Shown one piece after another: positions 35,801 through 46,400 of a stretch of DNA of 64,000 nt. The DNA lies in assembly GCA_030430575.1 (NCBI GenBank), contig JAUIKF010000026.1, forward strand, positions 43,853 through 107,852. The letters run 5' to 3'. Within the stretch, counting starts at the first letter, position 1; the number at the start of each line of letters is the position of its first letter. This DNA comes from Bacteroidia bacterium (GTDB lineage: Bacteria > Bacteroidota > Bacteroidia > J057). A program made the translations under genes and the position numbers. The notes beneath the pieces were generated by a model. The model did no database searches. It had not been told where the DNA came from and was given only the letters and a program-made list of their open reading frames with translations.

Positions 35801-38800
35801 CTGCTAGGAGCAGGCCCAGATAGTGACTACGCCAATAAAACAGAACTCCTCTATGATGAGTCTGGGACTGTAAGCCATGACAATCACAACTTCCTTTTTG
35901 TACAGTTGGACAATTCTGTGGCCAATGATGCCGTCTTCAAAAAACGATATGTCGATGGCTTGATCGGCCAGGATATGTATTATAATGTGAAATTGGCTGT
36001 TGATCGCAATAAGCATAGTTCTCGTGAATATGAGCGATTGGCAGGATTTGCAGTCATCAAAAATGCAGGCCTCACTGCCGATGGCAGCGACAAAGCCTGG
36101 ATCGAACTGGAAACGGTCAACATCCGTGACAGAAATGACGATACGGGCCGCCAGATCAATCCGATCTGTTTTGATGCATGGATGTACATCCGCAATAACC
36201 TCAATGAAAACATTTATCCAGGGTCCAATACTACTTTGGACGAAGATGAAAACTTACTCGATATTGGCGGTAAGCTATTCAGTTATGGAGCTGACATCTC
36301 AGGCATGTTCCTTGGCTTTACGCGCATGATGCGTAACAGAGGATTTGCCGACAAATTCCTTCCTGAGAAATCCTGGGTACGCCTTCGCACCCCCATCGGA
36401 AAAAAAGTAGGCGGTGGAGCACGTGTCAAGCAGGTCACCTTGACAGACAATTGGCAAGCCATGACAGGCGGCAAAGATGCGACTTACGGCCAGCAGTACG
36501 ACTACCATGTCATGGACGCTGACCTGGGGATTGAGATCAGTAGTGGGGTAGCTGCCAACGAGCCAGGCTTGGCCCGTTCAGAAAATCCTTTAGTACAACC
36601 CATCCGCTACTCCAAGCCCAACGCTTTGTCTCAAAATGACTTTTTCATGATGGAAGGCCCAATAGGGGAAAGCTTCTTGCCTGGTCCTTCGATTGTATAC
36701 AGTCAAGTGAAAGTCTCTGATTTGCAGCATGCCCAAATTACCCACAACGGTACCGGACATGTCGTGCATGAATTTTATACGGCCAAGGACTACCCTGCCA
36801 TTATTAACCACAATAGCCATTCAGATATTGACGATAGACGTCCGGTAAACCTGAGTGCATTGGGACTTGGTGTAGTCTCTTATGATTTCTATACAGGGGC
36901 CCAAGGCTATGTCATCAAATTGAATGATATGCATGGCAAGTCTAAAGGCATGAAAGTCTACGGTGAAGGACAAGAGGAGCCGCTTTCAGGGGTAGATTAT
37001 TTCTACCGAACCGCCAAATTGGTTGATGACGGCAACGGCAATGAACTACAACTCGGCGAATATGATGCCAGCCAAGCCAATCAGTTGTACAATGAAGACG
37101 TGCCTATCATCAATGAAAAGGGGGACAAGGAAACAGCCAGGATTGGCGTGGAAGTTGATTTTGTCGTAGATGAACAAGAAGAAGCAACAGAGTCTGTAGG
37201 ATTTACTGCATCAGCTAATATTGATGTTTCTACTCCCTTTGCCCTCCCAAGCTTCTTTGGACTTCCTTCCTTCTCCCAGACCCGCTTCCGCTCCCTGGTC
37301 ACGACCAAGGTGGTGCGTCACTTTGGCTTGATGGAAAAGGTCGTCACCTATACCAACGGTGCTTCCAGCACAGCTTACAATGAAGCATGGGATGCAGAGA
37401 CAGGCGAAGTCCTCGCTACCAAAACCCTCAACGAGTTTGATGACCCTGTATATAGCTTCAACTATCCTGCCCACTGGTATTATGACCAGTTGAGAGGAGC
37501 CTACCACAATGTGGGCACTACATGGAAAAACAAAACCATCAGTGAAGCAGCACTGGACGGCAAGTTTGTCAAAGGGGATGTGTTGATGTTTAGCCTCAAT
37601 TTGCCTTCAATTGTCCAACAGAATTTCCCTATTCCACTCATCGGATGGGTTCTTGATCCTGATCCCAACAACCCTACCATCATTGGAGCAAATGGGGTAA
37701 AAATGGACAATAACTCCATTATTGGGACTTCAACAGGTGGCATCATCACCAGATGGCCACAAATCAAGATCGTCCGTTCGGGCCTCGCCAATCAGCAAAG
37801 CGTATCGATGGGCAGCTTTACGGCCAAAGCCGATCCTTATCCTTCCACTACCCTGAATCCGACGGAAATCCTGGGCGCAGGTGCAGTCAAGTTTACCGAA
37901 CAGGCCCAGCAGCTATGTGGAGTACCCGATTACGGCTGTCACTGTCGGCCCAGTGCCGCAGGCATGGACTTCATGGCTTTGCTCAATGTATTGATCGACA
38001 ATGGGACATGGCTCAACGAAACCCAGACCACCATCACTAACATTCCTTTTAACGGCAATACCAATCTTGCCAGTTCTGCACTGGGAGCGGCAATCGGTGC
38101 CGTAGCAGGCCAAAGCCAGTGGTATCAAGTCAACTATCCACCTACCAGCGACCCTGACTGTCGCGACGAGGTGACCATTATGATAGGTCAAGGGGCAAGC
38201 ACCCTTGCCACCATCTATTTGACCAAAACCACCACCGACGACTACTGTCTGGATATTCTGCAAGACTTTGATGACTACCGCTCTGCGCCTGTAGATCCTC
38301 AGACCTGTACACCTGAGACAACTTTTGTCATGGATGGTAGCTTTCAATATGTCTGTGACGGCGAAGTTTCTTTGGAAGTCGCCACCTTTGAGGCGACGAG
38401 CTCAGATTTCCCTACCATGGATTGTGAGATTGGTTGGTCCTACCCTTGTGGGAACCCTGGTGACATCGTCAACCCCTTCCTCGAAGGATTGCTCGGCAAC
38501 TGGCGCACAGACCGCGCTTATACCTACCTGACAGGCCGCACAGCGCCTCAATTGGATGTCCTTCCCGTCAATAGAGAAGCCATTGATACTGACATTGCCA
38601 ACGACGGTGTCTTCACCAGTTTTTCGCCATTCTACCAGTACAACACTGGCACCCAAAGCTGGGAGATCGATGAAACCAACTGGACCTGGGCAGCTCGTGC
38701 CACCAAGAATCTGGCCTATGGGCAGTCTGTAGAGGAGCAAGATCCCCTCGGCCGGTACAGTGCCGCGCTGCTAGGCTATAAGCACCAGCTACCTATAGCT

Positions 38801-39598
38801 GTGGTAGGCAATGCACGCTATACAGAAGCTGCTTATGCGCACTTTGAAGATACAGGTGAATTGACCGACAATTGCGAAGACCACATTCAGATTGACTACA
38901 GTGCGAATAGTGAACTCGATTTCACCGAATTCATGGCGCACTCTGGCAAACAGAGCGTGCGCATACAGAGTGGAGAAAACCTCTCGCTCACAGCCCCGCT
39001 CAACCTGAGCAGTGATTGTGACGAAGTCTCTACCGCTGCGCCTTACTACCGCAGGGCTTGTGACTGCGCAGGTGCTTTTAGCCCAAATCCTGATGCCGAA
39101 GACGGACATAGCCGATATTTCGCCAGTTTTTGGGTGCGCACGGAAGCCTATGGCAATGGCGCAACCTTCAAAAGTGACTATGATGCTGTCTTCGCTGAGG
39201 TAAAAATTGCCCCTATAAGTGGTCCAGTAGTGGCTGTACCCATTACGCATCAAGACAGAAGCCCCTTGATCGATGGATGGATGCGGATAGAGATCGAATT
39301 TGATTTGGGCGGTGTGACAAACCCGCGTGATGTGCAAATCACCATCAAGAATCAATTGAGCAATTACCAGGATGCCTACATCGATGACTTGCGGATTCAC
39401 CCCTTCCATGCCAGCATGGCGACTTACGTCTACGACCCCGTGACCCTCAAGCTCATGGCTCAGGGAGATGCCAATGGCTACTGCACTTTCTATCAGTATG
39501 ATAACCGCGAAGGTGCGCTCAAAAGCGTGAAGCGCGAGACAGAAAGAGGGATCGTGACCCTCCAATCCAGTGAGTCTCATGCGTCAAAAGTGAATTAA
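32855..39598 (+). CDS. Giant RHS-like (SpvB/YD-type) exported protein, 2247 residues
   Basis: The N-terminus has a hydrophobic export segment (VVVYVVVTHLLQVFF) and then the block typical of Bacteroidota RHS-type giants: VQGFTPAGVSELVNVSTGDF, YNIPLMSVEGYPINLSY, EEEASMVGLGWNLNIG and RNMRGLPDDF. The middle is beta-rich, with repeated YYxxN and NDDxNHPYGN elements and a Cys-rich stretch (CGVPDYGCHCRPS). A carbohydrate-binding-like sandwich is near 2090-2200. It ends with an RHS-like hinge (YVYDPVTLKLMAQGDANGYC, ERGIVTLQ). It has no T9SS domain and no C-terminal toxin tip. It probably forms a shell or partner for the second RHS protein, as B and C components do in Tc/RHS systems (inference). Confidence 0.85.
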   Translation: MISIFRNKLFLKTVVVYVVVTHLLQVFFPNGAYALTSGPSQPEVQGFTPAGVSELVNVSTGDFSYNIPLMSVEGYPINLSYNSGRSMEEEASMVGLGWNLNIGQVTRNMRGLPDDFAGDKIEQTTTMKPNVTVGLTPSFPAEIGGKEIDGKKVGGTKLNLSLGFYTNNRTGVGFDFGISPSIAVANTTKGSLSLGLGLSFKSGSGIDFNPSVGISKTDGADQSKDEQTEGNNLPIKTTSFTGSANYNSRKGLKSLSYGISQEKSWEKQVGEEKKLGYSNKSVGSSYSFGTPAYTPSTGLPFHTYSVNGLFGFGPSAAFIFPKSKWSVYYTKQYIPENKQTVKRSAYGYMNQGMANALPKAEAEEAMLDFNREKEGPFYPRKKRDGKYEGSQFLPLAQQTYDMFQVSAQGMGGQFRAHRSDFGTVYSPAVKSSSDMGGAGVELGVGPAAAHTGFNLNYSHVWTRKGKWEEDGRLLQNKLAFTQSNSTNDADYEPYYFKQVGEPSVETDPDFYNRIGGEEWVKPMLWPMPDGARGISLGKLENEAEDIFSDFKTREERARRNQLFSTLNAREAEVAGLDKKIRLFTKNAFDYNTSTEELIPTDTDNRYGNLNDPRAPKRHHISEITVTNPGGNRYIFGIPAYNLIQKEITFTTDPLKAINSCENLADYDAGDLKGNENGLDEYYQEKITPAYAHAFLLTGIVSADYVDRDNDGITPDDYGTAHKFNYFKNNKSFKWRTPYGHNQANWQEGFETKTGNNGDDKASIVYGEKELWFPHSIESKHFVAEFVYYDENNDDLNHPYGNAQSGWGVKDEFGEKETNAASHPQVLKKIRLFSKALRADPTKEDIPIKEVHFSYSYDLCAGVPNGNGTAGKLTLEKVWFTYGNSNEASLNPYEFTYNSFNPSYTLQSSDAWGNYKPNDCSANGLPNKVFPFVDQSDRATADQQAAAWELVEIKTPSGGLIAVEYEAKDYAYVQDQRAMQMFTLLGAGPDSDYANKTELLYDESGTVSHDNHNFLFVQLDNSVANDAVFKKRYVDGLIGQDMYYNVKLAVDRNKHSSREYERLAGFAVIKNAGLTADGSDKAWIELETVNIRDRNDDTGRQINPICFDAWMYIRNNLNENIYPGSNTTLDEDENLLDIGGKLFSYGADISGMFLGFTRMMRNRGFADKFLPEKSWVRLRTPIGKKVGGGARVKQVTLTDNWQAMTGGKDATYGQQYDYHVMDADLGIEISSGVAANEPGLARSENPLVQPIRYSKPNALSQNDFFMMEGPIGESFLPGPSIVYSQVKVSDLQHAQITHNGTGHVVHEFYTAKDYPAIINHNSHSDIDDRRPVNLSALGLGVVSYDFYTGAQGYVIKLNDMHGKSKGMKVYGEGQEEPLSGVDYFYRTAKLVDDGNGNELQLGEYDASQANQLYNEDVPIINEKGDKETARIGVEVDFVVDEQEEATESVGFTASANIDVSTPFALPSFFGLPSFSQTRFRSLVTTKVVRHFGLMEKVVTYTNGASSTAYNEAWDAETGEVLATKTLNEFDDPVYSFNYPAHWYYDQLRGAYHNVGTTWKNKTISEAALDGKFVKGDVLMFSLNLPSIVQQNFPIPLIGWVLDPDPNNPTIIGANGVKMDNNSIIGTSTGGIITRWPQIKIVRSGLANQQSVSMGSFTAKADPYPSTTLNPTEILGAGAVKFTEQAQQLCGVPDYGCHCRPSAAGMDFMALLNVLIDNGTWLNETQTTITNIPFNGNTNLASSALGAAIGAVAGQSQWYQVNYPPTSDPDCRDEVTIMIGQGASTLATIYLTKTTTDDYCLDILQDFDDYRSAPVDPQTCTPETTFVMDGSFQYVCDGEVSLEVATFEATSSDFPTMDCEIGWSYPCGNPGDIVNPFLEGLLGNWRTDRAYTYLTGRTAPQLDVLPVNREAIDTDIANDGVFTSFSPFYQYNTGTQSWEIDETNWTWAARATKNLAYGQSVEEQDPLGRYSAALLGYKHQLPIAVVGNARYTEAAYAHFEDTGELTDNCEDHIQIDYSANSELDFTEFMAHSGKQSVRIQSGENLSLTAPLNLSSDCDEVSTAAPYYRRACDCAGAFSPNPDAEDGHSRYFASFWVRTEAYGNGATFKSDYDAVFAEVKIAPISGPVVAVPITHQDRSPLIDGWMRIEIEFDLGGVTNPRDVQITIKNQLSNYQDAYIDDLRIHPFHASMATYVYDPVTLKLMAQGDANGYCTFYQYDNREGALKSVKRETERGIVTLQSSESHASKVN

Positions 39599-39617
39599 AA
39601 TGAAAATCAAAATGAAA

Positions 39618-40319
39618 ATGAAAAAGCTAATATATATCTGTCTAGTAACCTGTCTTATGGGGACTTCAGCTGTTCTAAAAGCTCAGGATGCCCAAGCTGG
39701 CCTCGGTCGCATGTTTGCGCAGTTTCAAGAGACGTCCTATGCGGCGAAAATCACCCAATCTTGGTTTCCTTCTCATCAGGCTACAGAAGCTGTGAAGGTG
39801 GATCAAGGGGAAATCAAAGTAAAAAAGGACCAAGCATGTTATCACCGAATTGGGGACATGGAAACCCTCTTCAATGAGCAATATGCCATGACCATGAATC
39901 ACCAAATGAAGGTGATGATGATTCAGCCTTTTGATCCTACTCAAGCTAAAAAGGATTTGCTTGGCTTGGGACAGGAAGGCCAAGATTTCTCTGCCTATCA
40001 GTTTGTCGACCTCGACGCTACCTATGCCAAGTATGTCTTGGAAGATGACGAAAGCCGCGTCTCCCGGGTGGAAGTCATTTTCAACAAAAACACCCACAAA
40101 CTAACCAAAATGGTCTATTTCCTAGCTCCAGGAGCGGTCTATATGGAAGGCATCGAGGGCACGGAAGCACGCATGGAAATGGAATTTCACCAACTGAATT
40201 TCAACCCGACCTTTCAAGCCAATGACTTTTCGGAGTCGCGGTTTGTGAACAAGACGGAAAGTGGATTTCAAATGAAAGCCTCTTATCGGGGCTATCGATT
40301 GGCAAATTACGCGGGTTGA
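39618..40319 (+). CDS. LolA-like periplasmic protein between the two RHS giants
   Basis: The start is either 39600 or MKKLIYICL at 39618; the latter begins the signal peptide (cleavage near VLKAQ). The mature part of about 210 residues has a beta pattern resembling LolA/LolB-type lipoprotein carriers: YAAKITQSWF, QGEIKVKKDQACYHRIG, MTMNHQMKVMMIQPFDP, RVSRVEVIFNKNTHKLTKMV and ARMEMEFHQLNFNPTF. The match is by pattern only. It lies 1 bp after the 2247-residue gene stop (from 39600) and 111 bp before the 3072-residue gene, so it probably acts with them, perhaps as a chaperone (inference). Confidence 0.65.
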   Translation: MKKLIYICLVTCLMGTSAVLKAQDAQAGLGRMFAQFQETSYAAKITQSWFPSHQATEAVKVDQGEIKVKKDQACYHRIGDMETLFNEQYAMTMNHQMKVMMIQPFDPTQAKKDLLGLGQEGQDFSAYQFVDLDATYAKYVLEDDESRVSRVEVIFNKNTHKLTKMVYFLAPGAVYMEGIEGTEARMEMEFHQLNFNPTFQANDFSESRFVNKTESGFQMKASYRGYRLANYAG

Positions 40320-40337
40320 TGACCTAACGGTTTCTGG

Positions 40338-40371
40338 CTTGTAGGGACAGGTCATGCCCTGTCCCTACAAG
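40338..40371. repeat. TTGTAGGGACAGG palindromic repeat
   Basis: Arms 40338-40351 and 40358-40371 are perfectly complementary (14 bp) with a 6-nt loop. It lies between the LolA-like gene and the 3072-residue RHS gene and may end or attenuate the upstream transcript. It shares the GTAGRGAC start with the other palindromes. Confidence 0.85.
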
Positions 40372-40430
40372 ACCATACAACCCAATAGTCCATATTATTT
40401 AAATAACAAATATTCTAAGCCTATATCCTC

Positions 40431-43400
40431 ATGAAAAAGCATCCTTTTTCATCCAAAATAACCCTGTGCCTACTGATCACCTTCTTCGCCCTGATATTTC
40501 GGGCAGAGGCACGGGAAGAGCTTCCCGTCATTCAGAGATGGACGGGCAGTCAACTCACCACTAGTGTAACTTCCGGCCCGCTGCCAGGTGTCGTCGAAGA
40601 CCTCCAATGGAACACCATGAACGGCAACCCCAGCAGTACCTGGGGATTTACCAATGCCCATAGTACCCTCGAAGTTGTACTCGGTGCCGACTGGAACAAC
40701 TGTCTGGGAGACGAATTCACTGTGACGGTCGAGGTCCAATTGACCAGTGATGCAGTGGACAATAATGGTGTCACCACTCAATATATCGATACCCGCACCT
40801 TGGAGATCAACCACAGCATGCTACGTGGTGCCACCATCCAAGCGGGGAGCTTTATGCTCCGCGAAAACGTGTATCGAGGCATGGTGCAGATCCTCAGCAC
40901 TTCGATCACTCAAGGCGGAAGCCCCGCCACCAACCAGCTCCCCGATTTCATCGAGCTGGAAGCGAAGTTGATGGTCGAACGGTATTATGAATTTGATGCC
41001 AATGTGCCTACCACCATGAACAGCGTCTCTGCCCAATTGCAAGACCCCACCACTTCTGGTGAGGGGGAAGGTACGATCACCTTCAGTTGGAATACCGTCG
41101 AATGGGCCGATGAATACGAATTGGAATGGACCGTCGTCAGCAATGCCGAGGTCTGGAACCCCAATGCCACCCCAGCGCCCAAATTTGAGGCTGCCTCTCC
41201 GAGCAACTGTCAGTATGACTTTGCCCAAAACGGCATTCGCATCCGCACCCCTGAGACCCAATACACCATTCCCTATATCTTCCCACATACCGGCTGGCTC
41301 GTCTGCCGTGTCCGTGGGGTCACTTACCAGATTGATCCTGCCGATCCCACAGCACCCGCCCAGCGGGTCGAAGGTCCTTGGGACATTGTCCATGACAAAG
41401 GCAACCTCAGTGCCATCCCTGGCATCGGGACGCCGCCTTTTGACAATCATTTTCTGGTAAATCAATCTCACCTCTCCTCCCTCAACTGGAGCTTCACCCA
41501 ATCCTATGCCGAGGACGGCAAGCACAAAGGCGTCATCTCATACGCCAGTGGAGACATGCGCGGGCGCCAGACGGTGAGCCGCCTCAATACAGAAGGGAAA
41601 AGTGTGGCTACCGAGACGATCTACGACCACAAAGGGCGTCCAGCCATTCAAGTACTGCCCGTACCATTGGAGGAAGACCTCTTTACTTACTTCCCCCTGC
41701 TCAACCAGACCACCACAGGGCAAGTCTACGACTATGAAGCCTTTGACCTAGATGCCAGTGGCAGTTGTGCCGTCGTCACTTCTGAGATGAGCACCATCTC
41801 TGGGGCTTCGAACTATTATTCCCCTCAGAATCCTGACAAAGAAGGTGCTCAGGCTTATGTGCCAGATGCCGAAGGTTACCCCTTTAGCCAGACCCAATAC
41901 ACCCCTGACAACACAGGCCGCGTCCGCGCCACAGCAGGTCCTGGCGGAACCAACAAGCTCGGCGGCAAAAACAGCCGCTACTACTATGGCGTCCCCTATC
42001 AGGAAGAACTGGATGCCATCTTTGGGGTTAATGAAACTGGCGATGCCGAGCATTATGTCAAAACCATGGTCATCGACCCCAATGGACAAGCCAGTGTCTC
42101 TATCACCAATAATGCAGGGGAGACCGTCGCCACTTCTCTCGCTGGCGAAAGCCCTGACAACCTCACGGCCCTCGATAATATCGGGACTCCCTATATGATG
42201 AAGCCCGATCTGGTCAAAAAGAATACCCCCGTATCTCAGGACGGAACCGAATGCCTGGAGGCGAGCTTTACCCACCTCGTCGATTACCCCAAAGACCATG
42301 TCATCACCTATGACCTCATTGGTGATTTCTTCAATGAAGGCACAGGTTGCCCCTGCTGGGAATGTGTCTATGACCTCACCATCAGTGTCATAGACAATGA
42401 TTGTGGGACTACTACCTGGTCTCATTCCGAGACTATTGGTGAACTCAATGGAGCTTGTACAGGGGCCGACGCCGATAACATTTTGGAGACCATTCCTCTA
42501 CAAGCAGGTTCTTATACCATCACCAAGACCCTCTGTGTCAACCGACAAGCCCGCGAGACAGCTTTAGCGGAGTACCTCGATGAAAATATTAATGGATGCC
42601 TCGAATTGGAGCAGACCTTTATCGATCAGGCCATCCTAGAGATTGGTCAGAATGACTGTGACCTTGATATGTGTGGATTCCAGTGTCTGGAGTCCATCTC
42701 TCCTGATGACTACACCGATCCTGCCCTCTTCTTGGCTGATTGGAATGCCTGTCAGGCGGAATGTGCAGCCGCTAAAGGAGCGTGCGAAGCCACTTATGAA
42801 CTCATGCTGGGCGATGTAACCCCTGGCGGGCAGTATGCGGAGGATGCGACAGATACATACTCTTTGCTCAACCCCAGCAACGATTTCAACATCGATTATC
42901 AGGAAGATATTGACTTTGGAAGCATCACCGTGGATGTCACCCGCAATGGCGAAATAGTAACCACCACCCCAGATGACCTCGACTATGATGAGTTTATCTA
43001 TTATTGGGAAGATGCATGGGCGGAAAAAATGGTCATTCATCACCCCGAGTATTGCTACTATGAATACTGCATAGACAATGAATCTCCCCAACGATTCTAC
43101 AAGGCCCTCCAGGAAATGGACACTTATGACGAAGTCACTACCCTGAACCTGGTAGATGCCAATGGATACCCCAATTTTGACCCCAATACCTCGGCCATGA
43201 TTGCCGCAGGATTTGGCATCCCCGCAGGGGCTACCGACTTCTGGAATGACATCGCTGCTCCCAAACGAAATGCTCAGCTCACCCCCTGGACATGGAATCG
43301 GTATGTGCATGTAAGAGGCTTTAATTACCTCACCTTTGAAGAAGTACTCAAAGCCCTTTCTAGCGGGTGTGATTATCTGGGCGTGGGGGCCAATGCCTTT

Positions 43401-46400
43401 GATAATTGTATCAGCACCACTACTTTGTTTAACCACCCCAGTGACTGCAACAAAAACAATGACGACTGGCTCCACTTCCGCACCATGTACCTGAGTGCCC
43501 TGGCTGAAGCCATGGAATACGACCGCCTCGAAAACACAGAAGACTGTGCGGGCAAGCTCCTCGAAGACCTCTTTGATGCCAACAAGCGCATCTACAACCA
43601 GACCATTGGCGGGATGCTGGACCTCGATATGGACAAAGACCCTGAAGATATCTTGACAGATATCCAGGGACAGGCTGGCAGCACCACCTCCGATGCCTGC
43701 ACCTCCACTTGCGAAGGCATGGCCGATGGATGGATCGAACAGCTCAGTGGCTGCGGTGCCCTGACCCCAGCCCTGGAAGCTCCCCTAAAGGCTGCCTTGA
43801 TAGAAGTCTGCGTCGCAGGCTGTGACTCCGAACACCCCTTTGGGGCAAGTACCTTGCCCCCTGGCGTCACCTCTTCGCCCAATAACTACACTTCTTTCGC
43901 ACATGCCATCGCTAGTGTATTGGGGCTATCCGAAGCTTCAGTTTCTGATCCCCTGGACGGCAATTTTGAGCCCTTGTGCAGCGCTCTTCAAATCGAGCGG
44001 CCAGGACCCTATGGCCATAGCTATAGCCAGGCAAATGATAACTTCCCCATCCTCGATGAGTGTGCTTGCCAGAAAATCCTCGACAATGAAATCGATTTTG
44101 CAGCTGCCCAAGCCAATAACACATTGCCTAATGGTGTCACCACCGAAGAGGAACTTTTTTACCATACCTATGACATCAACCTCCTCAACTACAAAAGCAC
44201 CAAGTGTAAGTGTAATGAAGCCTTTGTAGCAGCACATGGCGCAGGGGTTTCTTACAGCAAAGGAGCTGACTTTAAGAAAAAAGGGGTTGATTATTTACAT
44301 GCATTGGCTATGCCGATTAACGCCGAGATCGCCTGCGGCGGGTGCATGAGCTGCTTTACCCTCGTCCGCTATTTCAATGACTACCAAACCCTCAGAGATG
44401 AGCCAGATGGGGATTTGCTCCTCGCAACCTATATCAATCAACAAGAAGGATTTAACCTCACAGCGGCTGACTACCTCCTGCAGATGGAGACTTGTGAAGC
44501 CCTTATTGCCAGTTGTGGACGTGATGCCGTGACCACTGAGTTGGGGGAATGGCTGGGAGAACTTACCACAGCAGGGGAATTGAGCAGTCCTAATTATACC
44601 TTTGCCTTCACAGGAACCGAATTCGAGGATATCTATGACGATCCGGGAAGACCGTATAGATGTAGAGACATTTCCTATACCTCTTCCGTGCTCTATGCCC
44701 GTGAATTTGAACAAAGCATCAACACCTTCGCTGCCGATGGCAGCGGCGGCCTCATCGCCGCAGGCCATGCCACCAATGGCGATGCCCTCATCCTGAAGCA
44801 AGATGCTTCGGGAAAGATCGTGTGGAACACCACCCTCGACATCGATTTACAACTCGATCAAATCCGCGTGGCAGTTGCCAGCAGCGGAGACATCTGGCTC
44901 TTTGGCCTGACAACAGACACCCAGCCAGAATTGCTTGTAGCCAATTTCACCAGCACAGGGGCCAAGCAATGGGCGCAGCGAATCAGCCATCCTAAGGAAA
45001 TACACCAGCTAACAGGGATTGTTGAGCAGCCCACGGCCAATGCCTTTGTCGCCAGTTTTTCTTATAAACACCCCTCGCCAGAAGAATGGAAACTGGGAAC
45101 CACCCTGGTCCAGGTCATCGACAATGGAACCTTTATGGGCACCAATTTTTCTCATAATTTTGACGACCTAGGAGGCAATGTTTATTCAGAGGAGTTGACT
45201 TCGCCTTACTTCAACCAGCTCGCAAAGGATGCCAATGATCAATTTGTCTTCCTGTGCATGAATGAAGCAGCAGGTCACCTCATCCTCACCCCCTTCTCCG
45301 CTACGGGAAATCCCATCAGTGCCGATGTGGAGAAATTCCCTGAGATCGAACTCTACTGCTCTGACAATGGCTATTCGATCAGCCAGATGCTCGATGGGCG
45401 CTATGCCATCTTGCTCAGAAGCAAAGAAGAAGGCGCAGAGCGGTGGATGACGAGTGTCTTGGCCTATGATCCTGATGACAAAGAAATCGACTGGCAGCAT
45501 TTGTTTAAATTACAAAATGCCACAGAGACGGTCACCTTCCAACTCGAAAGCATGGCCATGGAGACTTATATCGATGGGAGCATCTTGGTTTCTGGTTTGC
45601 TCTCTGGCGCCTTTTCCGATATTGTGGCAAACAAAAGTCCCGCAGTCTTTTCAATCGATGCAACAGGCGATGCCCAGTGGGCGCAAATGCGCGAAGTATC
45701 TGGCAGCAGCCATATGATGGCAAAAGCCATAGGATTTGATGAAGTTGTCATGCTCGCAGATCAAGCCTTGCTTTTCAACCGCCTCGAAGATCACACCAAA
45801 GAAGCATGTAACCAGCGGACCTTTGTGGTCACCCACACCGATGAGCAACTCACGGAAGACCATACCACCACAGCCGCTGCAAGCACCCCTTTTATCAGCT
45901 TCCCTTCAACCACTGCCAACAGCAATTCCACTACGGTCAATTTCACCCCGCTCTGCGGAGAAAGGCTATTCATCAACTACGCCGATGACTGTAAGCAGAC
46001 AGACTGTGACATGGAGTTGAAGCTACCACCTCATTACCCTAATTTTGCTTTTGCCAACCTAAGCAATATACAAAACGGATTCCCATGGGGATCAACCGGC
46101 TTCTACGCTTATGGAACCATCGGCACCACCCAACTCATCGTCTCAGGCCATTGGGATTGCATGCCTGCTTGTCCAGATGCCCCCTTGTGCAACCGTCCTG
46201 CCTTTATCGAAATTCCCATCGAAGAGGAAGACTGCCAAGCATTGCTGGAAGCAAACGCCACCTACAAAGCTCAACTCGCTTACAGCAATTACAAAAAAGA
46301 CGAGGCTCAGAAGTTTATCGAAGCTTACAACAAAAAGTGCCTCGGATCGGGCATCGCAGAAATTTTCGACATGGAGTTTGAGCATTGGCAGTACCAATAC

